Positions 12,743 through 25,309 of a stretch of DNA of 64,000 bases are shown here, piece after piece. Origin of the DNA: Strongylocentrotus droebachiensis (Eukaryota; Echinodermata; Echinoidea; Camarodonta; Strongylocentrotidae); assembly GCA_035222895.1 (NCBI GenBank), contig JAVYIG010000639.1:372001-436000 (forward strand), in the 5' to 3' direction. The notes beneath the pieces were generated by a model that had not been told where the DNA came from, ran no database searches, and saw nothing but the letters and a program-made list of their open reading frames with translations. The translations under genes and the position numbers were made by a program. Every line of letters starts with the position of its first letter. Position 1 is the stretch's first letter.

Positions 12743-13823
12743 TCAGTATAGAATATAATACAGTAGGAAATTTATACAAAACAAATGTAGTTAATTTTAA
12801 TACGCTTAATTGTAATCTCTATACTCGCAATACGTACCACCCAGTTTTACATTGGAAGCAGATAAAGACATAAAACAAAGTTTGTAATCGATCTTGAAAC
12901 TTAAAAGTCATCAACAAAACATTATATTATCAGATTGTGGATGGATAAATTCTCCCCATAGCTGATATTCCAGGTTTTGCTCCGATGGTATCCCACATTA
13001 AAGATTTCCTGATTCTTGTGATATCCATGTAGTGCTGGATTAAATAAAAAAAGGTGCTGGTTGAATCTAGCCATCATTGCAAATTCCGCTCAAGGAGAGT
13101 TTTGCCAAAAGCTGCGCAGGCTGTACTCGTGACATATCAAATTTTTATGCAAACTTTGTAAAAATAAAATTGATTGGTTGAAAAAAATGTTACAGCCAGG
13201 CGTCACAAATCGGCAGCCTTTTTCTTACCTCCTCAAAATTGCCATTCATTTATTCAACAAAAACAAATCCTGTTTTTTTGTTTTTTGGGGAAGGGGTTTG
13301 CAGCTTTGATCATATTTGAACGGGCCTTAATTAATACATTATTTTCCTCTCTATAATGCATCACTACATTAAGCATTAATTCATTTATTTGTTTGCAACG
13401 TTTGATAGAGATTTGGAAGTGGTTGCATCATTTAATGAACATATTCAGTACGGTAACTATAGTAACCACATCACAGGCTTCATTCATTTGTGTGTACACA
13501 CATGTTTTATTCACATGTGCAACTTCCAATGCTCCTATATCTCATGTTTTGCTTGCCATAATACTTTTTTCTTTCACCCAAGGCACTATAAATGAAATTC
13601 CAATCTTTGATAGTAAGTTGAAGTAGAGGAAAACAGAGCAATATATAAGAGAAACAGAAGATATATTTGTTTTAGTTCTTTAGATCACTAAAGATGGGAA
13701 TTTTAAATTAACAAATTTGCATGAATGGTGCATTCTTTTCCTGTTCATGCAGTGACTACATTGTATATGCCTTTACAAAAATACTCAAGGAAATCTTTCA
13801 GTGTTTATAGAGAATTACATTAA

Positions 13824-15104
13824 AGAGATGGTTCATTGAAATGTGGAAAATGGGCAAATTACACCTCTACAGATTGCTGAGAACATTAACAAAATGAGCA
13901 AAGTACATTTGAAGCCCTCACTGTTGTGAGGAATAAATTATATACAATTTTGTTACCCTTTCCTGAACCCACTCACAAAGTGAATTGACGGCGTTATTTT
14001 ACATGCGAACCGATGACGTCACAATATGAACAACCTACAACACACATTCGGGACAATGTTGGATACCCATTGCAATTTTCAGATATGGGTTAACGTTGTT
14101 TGTATATTTACCGCTAGTGGTGATATTTCCTCTATTTTTGGCATCTTGAATGAGATACACTGAATAAATGATACTTTATACAAATTTTGTTTGATTTTTA
14201 TATTTTTTTCCGTCACATTCGAGCATGAAAATCGGAAAACTAATCACATATTCTGAGGGCACTTCAGCGTCTGGGAAGGCAAAGGACATTTTGCATGCTG
14301 CCCTAACGACTCTTTTGGAGTAATGTAGGCGACAAATTTACATAGAATTGTCCAGATATTCATTACAAAAATGTGTGATTAGGCTGATTAATTTACATTT
14401 TTGATAAATTAAGTCGTAGGACCTGATAAACCGAGAGAAACAGATCAGTCCGGTTCGCGATTCACTAGCTCGAGCGCCGGGCTACGGGCTAGGCTGGCTA
14501 GCAAGCTGCGCTAGATGTGATGCACGCATACCGCGTACGTGCGATATTGCACACACAGAGTACGCACGCACAGCTACTCGCTAGCTACGGATCGAAACTT
14601 GAACGCTACATATACATCGACGATATATTCACTCGCTTTTTGGAAGTTATATACCATTTATCTAGACTAAAGTCAGATTAAGAACCAAAACCATGCCATG
14701 GAGGAGCCTTCTTCTATCTCCTCAAAACTCAAATCAAGTATGTTTTCGTCAATATCCATATTTCCAGGGGATTTTGATGAAGGTAAACAGCGTTAGGTAT
14801 AAATGGGTACGGTACTCGAGAGTCAATGCAATACATGTGAATAGCACGCAAACTGTATCTCGCACCGTCGTCAATCATTTCAGCTGAGCGGCCCGCTGTT
14901 CATATTGTGTCGTCACTTCAAAAATCAGCTGACTTACGATGTTTTCGGGGCGTTGGGTGGGTTGATTTTTCGTCAAGTTCAATCAACTTTTATAAATTTC
15001 GCTCGAATGTACAAGTTACACAAATGTAATGATTTTACTCAGTGTAATTTTTCGATTGCAATGATACCAAATTCAGTCAAGTTTGAAATCAATAAACCAT
15101 CTCT
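13824..15104. mobile_element. TTAA-flanked element with a CpG-rich core
   Basis: TTAA at 13820-13823 and 15105-15108 flank inverted termini AGAGATGGTTCATTGA and TCAATAAACCATCTCT. The 1281 bp interior includes a locally GC- and CpG-rich block (about 14450-14640) followed by a short open frame at 14693-14780 ending in a GTAAAC donor-like site. TTAA duplication is typical of the piggyBac superfamily. No transposase frame is present, so it is non-autonomous. Confidence 0.75.
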
Positions 15105-15108
15105 TTAA

Positions 15109-15375
15109 GTGGATACCTTACCGGACTGTTGTTCACAAGGTCCCAGTTCAAGTCCCACTGCAGCACTTTTGTCCTTTGGCAAGACATTGATCTACATTTG
15201 CCACACTCCACCCAGGTGAAGTAAATGGAGACCTGGTAGGAATTTATTCCTTGAAACGCAGAGCGCGTAACAGCTGAACTGCTTGAGCCAGGGTAATTAT
15301 GCTGCATTATTGTAGAGCGCTTAGAGACTTCTGATAAAGTAAGTGTCACGGTTATACTTTATAAGCAAATATAAT
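15109..15375 (+). mobile_element. tRNA-derived SINE
   Basis: A tRNA-like head has a B-box-like GTTCAAGTCCC. A body follows with CTTTGGCAAGACATTGATCT and CTCCACCCAGGTG, a core shared with the SINE at 27400, and then an AT-rich tail (TATAATTATAATTAC). It abuts the TTAA of the preceding element. Confidence 0.7.
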
Positions 15376-16071
15376 TATAATTACATTTACAATTTAAAAA
15401 TCATGCATCAATGCATAGAAGGGATAACTTTCTAAAGGTCTACCGGCAATTATCTGATCTTTTTTACACAGCAGGTCAAGCTTTAGTTAGAACAACATAT
15501 CAAACAGCATGAGAAATAAAATAAAAATTGTTTTATGACTCTTGTAAATATAGTTGCATAAAAAATGAGTTGAATCTGAAATATACATATTTGTTCCTTG
15601 TACATGTACCTCCATTGCCAAGCAATGTAGCCTGGATGTATACAGGCTTCAATCCAAGTTGTTTAATTTTATCATACATGTAGGTCTCGTTTTCAGATGA
15701 AGTATGAAAGAATATATAGTACCGGTAAACTACAGTGTTTTGAAATACTTTTAAAACTCTCTTCCTTCAAGGGCATTTGGGTTTTACATGTACTTGAAGA
15801 AAATTGTACCAATTAGGTAAATTTGTTGCCCATTATGCTGTTTTGTATGGTTTCAGCCTGACATCAATAACTCTATTCCTGTGCTTGCCATGCATTAATT
15901 AGTTGTAGTTGCTTAAGATTTTTGTTTAATTTACCAGTAGAAAAACAATATGAGCAAACTAAATAGAATACATATACCGATATTATACCAATGAAAGATT
16001 TAACTCCAGGTTATAGCCTTATTTACTTTTTGTATTTTGAGAAAAGGCTGGTATGTCAGATTTATGTCAAT

Positions 16072-16342
16072 ACCGTAGTGTTGGCTCAGTCAGTAGAGCG
16101 TCCGCCTCACAACCGGGAGGTCATGGGTTCGAACCTCGGCCGCGTCATACCAAAAGACGTTAAAAGATGGGATTTGTTGCTACCTTGTTTGGCGTTCAAC
16201 AATAAGGGATAGAGCAACGTCGATCTGGCGCTGCTCAGTGGCTGCCGGGCTCACGATTAATTGGGCAAAACGAATTTCCGTTTCGGTTTAATAAAATTTG
16301 GAGTGGACTATTAGGCTATTATTATTATTATTATTATTATTA
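16072..16342 (+). mobile_element. tRNA-derived SINE with (ATT)n tail
   Basis: The head carries an A box (TTGGCTCAGTCAGTAGAGC) and a B box (GGTTCGAACCTC) with RNA polymerase III promoter spacing. A roughly 170 bp body follows, then TTATTATTATTATTATTATT. I treat it as a SINE, not a tRNA gene, because of the body and tail. Confidence 0.85.
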
Positions 16343-16475
16343 ACCCACCTCATCAGCTCTATACCCATTTAGTGTTTTTGAAGAAGAAAAAAAAATTATT
16401 TATTATTCTTTCAGCTAACAATATATGATGATAAAAGTCACTACTTACCACTGTTACCAGTGTAACTCATCATTG

Positions 16476-16785
16476 TCTGATTGCCATTGGAGGAAAATGA
16501 AACCCAACAAACTTTAGCTTGATAGCCTTATTGAAAAGTGTGAGCCGCCCAGTTAAAAATATCTTGAAATTACTTCTATTTTGATTATTTAGCAAGAAAA
16601 ACCATCTCTCCAAATTTAGCTGTTTCCTTGCCTGTTGAACGTTCTTTCATGGGAGTTGCCAGTTTGATAAATTGCTAAATAATCAAGCAGGAGTAATCTC
16701 AAGATATATTCAACTGGCTCACAATTTTCAATAAGGCTATCGAGCTAAAGTTTGTTAGGTTTCATTTTCCTTCCATTTCAAGCCT
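16476..16785. mobile_element. Foldback MITE
   Basis: Imperfect inverted arms: GGAGGAAAATGAAACCCAAC with AACTTTAGCTTGATAGCC at the left, and the complementary ATCGAGCTAAAGTTTGTTAG with TTTCATTTTCCTTCC at the right. About 310 bp with a short centre. Confidence 0.65.
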
Positions 16786-17491
16786 AAAAATGTAGCTTCA
16801 CCGCAGGTCAAGTCATATGTTTTCAAGTAATGTTGCTTAAACCCACGCCTGTGGACTGTTTTTATTTGAATCTAACTTTTAAATGTTTATATGTGCGATT
16901 TATTTGAGTTTTGGGTTGGTGAAGGGACCGCATACACTGTGGCATTTTTGTATGGCTTGCATGTGTACTGGAGTGTTTTTTATTTCACATTCTTTGTAAT
17001 GGGACTGTGTGTTCTATATGGTGGATTGTTGTTTGTTTCTTCATTACTAAAAATGAAAGCCTAATCATAGTCTTTATTTTAAATTGAAAAAAAAAGGAAA
17101 TGGTTTGCTGAATGTATATACATCAATTTTAATTAATCAATTACATGTATGTGTAAGCAATAAAAGATTGAATGAAATTTATTTAGGTTTGTGAGGTCAG
17201 TTTTTTAAGGTCACGATAGGTGGAGGCATATTATCTTGTTTTTCATTATTGTATTCAAGTGTCCTACATGTGTTTTGAATATTTAGATGTTGATGGAAGT
17301 GCATTTAGAGCAATGCATGAAAAAACATTCATACATGTGTATACGTCTGGGATGCCACAGGTAAATTATGATCTTCATAATGTCGAGAATATTGCCCTTA
17401 AAATGTAACTCAAGTCTATATTAATTCATAATTTTGCATTTAAGTGAAGTTGAAAACGTAAACCTCTCCTCAACAAATCAGATCACCAATT

Positions 17492-17539
<48 letters not shown>

Positions 17540-17540
17540 T
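17492..17540 (+). repeat. (GAT)n microsatellite
   Basis: About 16 perfect ATG/GAT triplets in a row. Confidence 0.95.
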
Positions 17541-17634
17541 ACAAGATGAGTGCATATTAACTGTTGGACTCGTCCATTGATGTACGGTTTAATAGAATAT
17601 ATGCACCTCACATTTTCTTTCCTTGGTATTAAAG

Positions 17635-17851
17635 GCCTGTGTTACCACGTAAGGGCCATCGAAACACAAAGGGTGGATGCTCTTCTGATGACGAATCTGA
17701 CAGCGAGGATGACATCATGCGAATTCGGGAAATCCTTGCTGTACTGTTAGGATGTAGAAAGAAATACAGCATCCACTCCCAAGGGAGCGCAATGTCTGGT
17801 GGGAAAAACAATCTTGTTCTTCTTTTTGCTGGCATTCTAACTGGCTTGTGA
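17635..17851 (+). CDS. Unassigned acidic open frame, possible exon
   Basis: After an AAAG acceptor-like site, 71 codons are open with the acidic core SSDDESDSEDDIMRIREILA and end at a TGA inside the minisatellite that follows. A plausible short upstream exon lies at 17287-17360 (after TTTAG, before CAG|GTAAAT) and would join in frame when read as MLMEVHLEQCM. No further upstream exon could be placed and I do not recognise the product. It may be a gene remnant or chance. Confidence 0.2.
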
Positions 17852-18330
17852 ACGGCTTAATTATTGGACTGTTTATGCATCCTGGAAACCTTGCAATTAA
17901 TTGATTTTCTGCAAATTGTTATCTTTTTGCTGGCATGTTAACTGTATAAATCTGAATGACTTATTGGCCTGTTTATGCATTCTGGAAACCTTGCAATTAA
18001 TTGATTTTCTGCAAATTGTTATCTTTTTGCGGGCATATTAACTGTATAAATCTGCCGTGAATGACTTATTGGACTGTTTATGCATTCTGGAAACCTTGCA
18101 ATTGATTATCTGCAATTGGTTCTCTTTTTGCTGGAATTTTAACTGTATTATATATCTGAATGGCTTGTTAGACTAGCTGTTTATGCAACCTGGAAACCTC
18201 GCAATTGATTATCTGCAATTGGTTATCTTTTTGCTGGCATATTAAATGTATAAATATGAATAGCTTTTTGGCCTGTTTATGCATCCTGGAAACCTTGCAA
18301 TTGATTATCTGCTGCTTCTATAATATTTTT
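17830..18330 (+). repeat. Minisatellite, about 104 bp x 5
   Basis: Units contain GGACTGTTTATGCATCCTGG, ACCTTGCAATTAATTG and TTATCTTTTTGCTGGCAT. The first partial unit overlaps the end of the acidic open frame. Confidence 0.9.
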
Positions 18331-18339
18331 TTTGGAGAA

Positions 18340-19968
18340 ATCCGTACTTGTTAAATTGCCTTAATACCTTTTGCTTGTGATGGCCCCTTAAAATTTTAAA
18401 AATTAATTATTTTCCTTTTTCAATTTTTTTAAATTGATAATGATTCAGTGGTCATCTTGGGGTTTTGGGGACTTCAATTTGTCTTAATTTACAATGTCTC
18501 TGAATTAATACCTATATTTATGAGCTGTGTATCATGGGTGCTTTTATTTTTATTTATTTTAACTAGCCACAAAATCGCATTAACTTGATTGTATTCCACT
18601 CCATTTCTTTTCTTTTGTTCATTTTTTTTTGCCAAATTAATATGCAGCCAACCCTGACAAAAGAATAAGTGGTGTAACTGCAAACCTTGCTCAAATAATA
18701 TGCAAGCGTAGGCTGCCAAGCTAATGTACTTTTCTTCTGACAGACTCTTGGAATATATCTAGGTTCTAATTTATGACAAGAAATATTCGAATGCTAGCGC
18801 ATGACATTCACTATGTATCATGCTACATAGATGACAAAAAAGAACAATTTACCCCCATATTTTTCTCTCAAATATATCCATCAGTCCAGCGTGCTAGACA
18901 AAAATTAGCCACCAATATTTTGTATGGTGTCTTCAAGTAGGCTGTATTGGAGAAAAATAAAAAATTGGCTCTGTCAGGATTATTTTGCTGATTTCAGGCT
19001 TTCATATATCCTCAAGTAAAGATTTAAAGGGAAAGTCTACCCTGATAAGTTGGCAGGTATTAATAAAAAGAAAAGAAAAACTAAACTTATTATGAACCAC
19101 TCATTTATCCCAAGAAACTCTGGGTAACCCCTATGTGTCAAGACCACAAGATTATGGCATCCTCAGATTTTCAAAAGGAACAATTTTTATTTTATTTTTA
19201 TTTTTTAAATGACTACCTTTATTTGAAGCTAGCAACTGTGCATGAATTGTTGCATTCCTTGCTTTCGTTGCAATGCTGCTGCTGCAATGTGCTGCATATG
19301 ACATGATTATCAATTATGCTGAATAATCATTTTTGTTGTTAACAAAATGCCAAGGAATAAATTGTAAAATGTATAATATTCCTAATTGCAAACCTTGAAA
19401 CTAATATCAAAATTGCCTATAGAATTTTTTTTGTTTGTCGTTTTTGTTTTTGAAAAGTCATACAGGTTTTCCATTGTCTGATTCCATTGTTTTCCATTGT
19501 CTGTAGAAATACTGTTGTATGCACAATATAATGTACATGAAATTTCCTATAATGTGATATCAGTACTGGAAAGTTAATCAGTTTTGCTTATAAAGAATGA
19601 GCTTCAAGTCAGGCCAGTTGTTGAATACTGCCTTGAAGGGAAAGGCTATTTACAACAATGACAAGAATCACTTCGATAATTGGAATAATAGTATGTTACC
19701 GTTGATCTTTTGGATAAAGAGGCATGTTTCCTAAATCCACTTACATTACTATGTAAGCTCTGCTCTGGCAGGAGTTGCAAGAGAAAACAAACAAACAAAC
19801 AAATGAAATAAGTATTTAGATTATAAAACAGAAACGGATGGTGATCTTACATACGGTACTCCACTTAAGAAGAGAAATGCTGAAGTAAATAAGAAAAAAA
19901 AGTGCCTTGAAATTGACAGCCCACTATATATTGTCATTTTCGTGAGCCTTCTTACAATTTTTGGTTAA
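18340..19968. other. AT-rich intergenic stretch
   Basis: No exon, RNA gene or bounded transposon recognised. It contains low-complexity A/T runs and a solitary TTTAAAGGGAAAGTCTACC terminus-like string near 19026. Confidence 0.5.
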
Positions 19969-20340
19969 AGGGATCCGGTAACTTTGTCTCAGATTCTGAA
20001 ACAAAATCCAGGAATTAGCTCATGCTGCAATTATAATTATAAACCTTTAGGTCAGTCAGGAACTCCATGACTTTTACAAGCCGATCGCCTGTCTGATTAT
20101 CAAGATGTTTATGATTGGAAATCGAAACCAAATTTTGCGTTTGCCAAACGGTTTTCATAACACTACAGATAGTATTGGGGTAAAACCGGTCACTCAAAGA
20201 TTTGTACCTTTTTGAGGCACTTCTTGATCATTTTGAAGCGCTTTTTTTTTTTTTAGGGCTTCAATATTACACCATATATCACAGACACTGGTACCGTGTA
20301 GCGCCGTGCATCTCAGATTTAACATTGTTAAACTATCCCT
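19969..20340. mobile_element. Possible short TTAA-flanked MITE
   Basis: TTAA at 19965-19968 and 20341-20344 flank short termini AGGGATCCGG and AACTATCCCT. Inverted identity is limited to about 6-8 bp, so the call is weaker than the other TTAA elements. Confidence 0.45.
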
Positions 20341-20959
20341 TTAAAGGTTCACTTCGACATCCTTTTAGCCACTTTTTATAGGGTTCACCAGACCAACAAC
20401 CCACAAGATGCCAACATTTTTTCTTCCTTTATAAATGTACTTCTCTGTTTTGTCAGCTTAGTGGGCTATTTGTCATGTAGGCTGTTGGTCCTGTGTGCCA
20501 TCGGTCTCAGGGAGTTTTTGGAACATTCTTTTTCTCTCCTATTTTTTCTCTTGTATTTCTTTGTCTTCAGTTTCATGGGATGTCAGTCTAGTGGAATGTT
20601 GGTCTTGTGGGCTGTCGGTCTAGCAAATTGTGAGGAAATATTGGTCTCAATGGCTCTCTGTCTACTGGGATGACCCCTCCCCCCCCCCCAAAAAAAAAGA
20701 ATAAAATTATGGTATATAATAAAAATAATTAATTATTAAGTAGATGAATATATGAATATTTACTGCAGTTTTGAATATGGAGTATCTTGCTGTTTATATA
20801 CCTTAAAACAATTATGGCTATGGCAATTTTTGGGGAAATTCTTCAAAGTGTGTGGTTGTGTTTTAATTTTGATTCATTTCTAATCATGGTTTTGCCATAC
20901 ACAGGTAGAGTGAGTGAACATGACCATGTGCTTTCTGTCTTTTTGTGTGTTAACGTGCC

Positions 20960-21190
20960 CCTTCCCTTGTTCATAGACGCAGGCTATGTCAAGTGGAAAA
21001 CACTCCGTCCCTCGGATAGGACGTTAAATGGAGGCCCCGTGTAGAGAAGATTCACTACCTTTGCACGTTAAGAACCCACTGCACTATTCGTATAAGAGTA
21101 GGGGGAAACCCCGGTGTAGTAGTCCACCTGCACACATCCCCAATATAGTACGATAATACTCTGTAAAGAGGTCTGTACTCAAAAGGAAGA
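20960..21190 (+). repeat. SINE-like dispersed repeat fragment
   Basis: Contains GGATAGGACGTTAAATGGAG, TTTGCACGTTAAGAACCC and GGGGGAAACCCCGG. From memory this kind of block is widely dispersed in marine invertebrate genomes. No head or tail is clear. Confidence 0.4.
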
Positions 21191-22173
21191 AGAAGAATGG
21201 AAAAAAAAAAGAAGTCTGATAATGGATCAAACGATAGTAAATGTGATAATAGAAAACATTTCTTTCAGATTAACTCATCCGTACTGACGATTAATAAATC
21301 TTTCATTTTTCTTATCCTCCTTTCTCAACCTGCAGGTAATTGACTCGTTCATGGTAATGTTTGCGGTACCAACACCCTAGCCGGATCCATCCATTCCAAG
21401 ATCATCATATTCACCCCTTAATAAAATAGTTCTTTACATGGGCACTATCTTAAAGAAATATATTTGTTATATGTACTGAGTGTGGGTTGAAAGAAATGAT
21501 AAATGCACTTCTAATCATATAACTTTCATGAGAAATAATATTTATTTATTGACATGTAATAATGTAGGCCTACAGAGCCATTGTGGAAAGCACTTTTGTA
21601 ACTCACATTGCTACCCAGCAAAAATAAAACTAGAAATAAATGAATAAATAGTTGAATAAATAAATATAAAAGCACTAATTGTAAACATTAGAACCGTGGT
21701 ATTTATTAAGGATACCAATGGATATTATAATGGTCAGAAAAATATAATTTTTAATAAATGATGTGAATTTTTCTTAGAGCTACAAGTATTTTGGTAATTT
21801 TTCCAATAACCTACCACAATTACCAAAAATACTATCCAACAAGATGGTCCAATTTTCATGGAATTTTTTACATTCCTGATCACCCTAAGTATATTATATA
21901 TACATATAAGCTGTCTGATATTTCTTTTGGAGGTACTTGTTGTTCACAAAGTCTTAATGTAAGGTTCATTTACACTACATTAAACTTTGGAGATTAGCCT
22001 TTACTTTCTTTAAAATGAGGTACAAAACGATCTTGTCAATTCATTTGTTCTTCCCTTCCTAGCTCTTTCAATTTTTACCAACACTGTTGTCAGAGGTTGG
22101 TATAATTTCAACTATTATGGTACACCTATGGCTTTATAGTTATCAGAAAAATCTGACTTTACATGCCTGTATA

Positions 22174-22507
22174 TAGCCTATAATCTAGGCGGAGTGCCGA
22201 GCTTTTTTCTTTGCTGCTAGACTAACCTTAAGCAGAACGTCTGATACGGCGAGACTACGAACCGTGAGTCGCGAAGCGGCTCACCGCCTATAATCACTGG
22301 TCTAGCTTTAGTCGTTGTTTTTTTTATTATCGACCATGAATCCGTGGCAGTTTTTCGTACGAAAAAACCTCATCGCTAGACCAGTGATTATAGGCGGTGA
22401 GCCGCTTCGCGACTCACGGTTCGTAGTCTCGCCGTATCAGACGTTCTGCTTAAGGTTAGTCTAGCAGCAAAGAAAAAAGCTCGGCACTCCGCCTAGATTA
22501 TAGGCTA
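22174..22507. mobile_element. Mutator-like foldback MITE
   Basis: Two 133 bp arms (22174-22306 and 22375-22507) are inverted copies with no mismatch I can see, around a 68 bp loop. The element is flanked by a 9 bp direct repeat GCCTGTATA (22165-22173 and 22508-22516). A 9 bp duplication with long terminal inverted repeats is the Mutator (MULE) signature. The arms begin TAGCCTATAATCTAGGCGG. The lack of divergence between arms suggests recent origin or gene conversion. Confidence 0.9.
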
Positions 22508-22718
22508 GCCTGTATATGGCACACATCATTTATTATATGGAGGTTTATGCTTGTAAATATAAACTGTACAAAATTTACGACGTCCAGTGCGTATCAAAAA
22601 ACATATATAACCAGCTTTGATAGCTTATGATTAACAAGTCATAATCAATGTGACCTTGCATTATTTCATGGTAAAGAGGAACTTGTTTTCTTTTTAATGA
22701 TACAAGTCGTCACCTGGC

Positions 22719-22940
22719 TGGCAGAAGGGCGTTAGCACTAAATCGCCTCAAATTTTTTATAAAACTGATTCATTTCCGAAAATTTTTTTGGCCGTGTTCT
22801 GTTATAATATTTCTATTAGTCTTTGGAGTTTTAAAACCATTTTCGGGACGGAAATCAGTTTAAATATAAAACAAATCTTTAAATGCAAATAATTTGAAAA
22901 GTAGTTTCCGAGTCGCTCGCTCGCTAACGCCCTTCTGCCA
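22719..22940. mobile_element. MITE with TGGCAGAAGGGCGTTAGC termini, copy 2
   Basis: A 222 bp relative of 8156-8414, with near-identical termini and a shared interior (TTTCTATTAGTCTTT, ACGGAAATCAGTTTAAATAT). Confidence 0.8.
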
Positions 22941-23363
22941 GTCGGGCGATGAAGTGTTGTCAAAATATCTTGTACTAAGTTTTCGTAGATGCCCAAAATG
23001 TGTATCAGACCATCTTAGTGTGTTACTGTTAAAGCTTTATTCTGCTTTATGCTCCTTTGATTAAAGTGATCCAATGTATCTAAGCTTTCAAAGGACGTAG
23101 GTTCAATCCAAAGGATAACCTTCAATTAATTTTAACAGCCTACCGTACTAATTTCTTGTCTCGATATGTCTGATATTTCTCTGCTAATTGTCCATTGCAC
23201 TATTTTACATGCATAAAGTGTGTAAAGTATATGAGGTTTTTGTCTCGAATAGCACATGAAAGTTGAGAGGTTACTAACCTCACATATTCAGTAAATGCAA
23301 GAAAGAAGACATGTTCATATCTACCAAAGATAGTGACAGTAGACTGTCATGACAAAAGATAGA

Positions 23364-23664
23364 GGGCGGTATTCTCGAAAGCGGACTAACTTTAGTCCAT
23401 GGTTTAATCCACCGACTAAGTATGGAATGCCAAGTGTTCATATGAATATATTTTTGAATAATTTGATATGTCCCTAAATTACCATGATAACATAATTGTA
23501 TCATAGTTATATTGTTGTTCATTAATTATGTTATTACATTTTATTTTAATTTAGTGACAGATTAAATTATTCAAAAACATATTCATTTGGACACTTGGCA
23601 TTCCATACTTAGTTGGTGGATTTAACCATGGACTAAAGTTAGTACGCTTTCGAGAATACCACCC
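23364..23664. mobile_element. Foldback MITE, 3 bp target duplication
   Basis: Inverted termini GGGCGGTATTCTCGAAAGCG and CGCTTTCGAGAATACCACCC extend about 90 bp inward. AGA is present on both sides (23361-23363 and 23665-23667). A 3 bp duplication with GG-starting ends fits PIF/Harbinger; this is inference. Confidence 0.75.
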
Positions 23665-24617
23665 AGAATCTCAAGTTAACATTGTCCATTTTTGAATGAC
23701 TCGATGACAAGGCTTACCTTAATCAAGTGATCATGCAAGAGAAGAAAATGTATGTGATCATACCAAAGAATTTATCAAAACTGAACTTATGCTTGTAAGT
23801 TAGCCTTTTCTTGATTCTGAGTTGACATTGTCACATCTTCAAATTCACAAAATCAATGCGAATAAGTCAGCAAATAGATTTAGACTAGAATAACTGTGCA
23901 TAGGGGCTTCTGACCCACATTCATTGTTTCAGCCCAAACTTTTTGAGATGGGGGCTGCTCAGTCATCCCCGACAGCAGCGTTATGAATAAGGTATCATTG
24001 GACAGAATATTAGTTACTCTTTAAAATGAAATATAATTCAAGGTCACACAGGTTATAACTATTGAATGGGAATCTGTCAAAGTTGGGCACACTTTTTTTG
24101 TTAACGCACTGTATGTAATGCTGTATTTACTTGACTGTGTAAACTATTTTGTATGCAGACCCTCTCTGAATTATATTCACTGTATATAGTTCTTGAATAA
24201 AAATCTATTTTTCACTAAGCTTTATTTGTATATACCTAATACCTATACATCCATATATTCATCCCATAGAATACATCATTTTATTTCATGCAGAATTGTT
24301 GCAAGTGCACTTTCAACAATTATTTACTGAATTTTAAGTTTGAATTTGCCTGGGACAAATTTGTGGTATTATACCTGTACATGTCTATGTAATAAATAGA
24401 GAATGTGTGGTTTTGTGTTGAAGTAAAGCTTAAATTATACTCTTCAAAATGATAGTCCAAATATATGTATAATTGTATATATGTAACATAGGAATGAAAA
24501 AGAATTAAAAGAAAAGAAGAAAAAAAGAATGTGCAAATCAAATCGTGATGCTTATTTTTGTATTTTTGTTTACATCATGCTAGAGTAAAGTACACCTGTG
24601 TAGTAAAACAAAAATAA

Positions 24618-24889
24618 AAAAATTCCCTGCGGGGGGGGGGTAAGAAAACACTTTTTTGGTCTCGAAATTTGAAAATTTGACATTTTTCTTCGCTGGGGGG
24701 GGGGGGGGGGGGGGGGTAAGGTCACCTTTTTTAGGTCAGCCGTGGGCATAATTTTTTTTTTAATATTTAAAAAAAAAAAAAAAAAATAACCAAAGGGGGG
24801 GGGGTTTAGGGGGGTTTACACACATAAAAATACCAAAGGGGGGGACCCCCACCCCCCCCCCCCCCCTGCGTACGCGCCTGGAACTGCTT
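24618..24889. mobile_element. Poly-G-rich remnant with hAT-like right terminus
   Basis: Long G and C runs end in CCCCCCTGCGTACGCGCCTG, the complement of a CAGGCGCGTACGCAGG terminus. The left end is not resolvable through the G tracts. Confidence 0.4.
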
Positions 24890-25309
24890 CATGGAGCAAT
24901 ATATACTAGAGAACATTTATTCAGATTCGGCTTTGTTGTAGATAACTTGTGCTCATTATGTAAGCGAAAGATAGAAACATATTTACACTTGTTCTGGGAG
25001 TGTGTACATGTTCAAATATTATGGCAAAATGTAATATCTAAGTTTGAGCTAAGGGAATTAAGGTCTATCGACTGGATAAATATTCATTTAGGGTTGTCTG
25101 GTAACTCCTCACGAATAAAAATGTTTAATACAATTATTTTTGCATTGAAATATTGGATATATAGATGCAGGGGAAAGTCCGTAATATTGTCTTTGGAGGA
25201 GTTTCAAAAAGAACTGTTAGAATTTAGGGAAGAAGAAAAGAATATTGCAGGGAGGGCAGGTAAATTGGCCTTACATTTACAGAAGTGGGAACAAGTAAAG
25301 TTTTCATGA
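24890..25309 (+). mobile_element. C-terminal fragment of a LINE ORF2
   Basis: The 3' part of a non-LTR ORF is open to TGA at 25307. It contains a Cys/His zinc-binding pattern (CSLCKRKIETYLHLFWEC) followed by LW, the knuckle found after the reverse transcriptase in L1/Tx1-type and related elements. Everything upstream is missing, with a poly-G element directly at the break. Confidence 0.7.

Noticed and set aside
16072..16150. tRNA gene
   Set aside because: A and B boxes are good, but the sequence continues into a SINE body with an (ATT)n tail, and I could not draw a convincing cloverleaf.
17635..17652. Alternative calaxin last exon (ACVTT then stop)
   Set aside because: The phase fits, but the exon at 12701 has a far stronger acceptor, is closer, and gives a more family-like tail.
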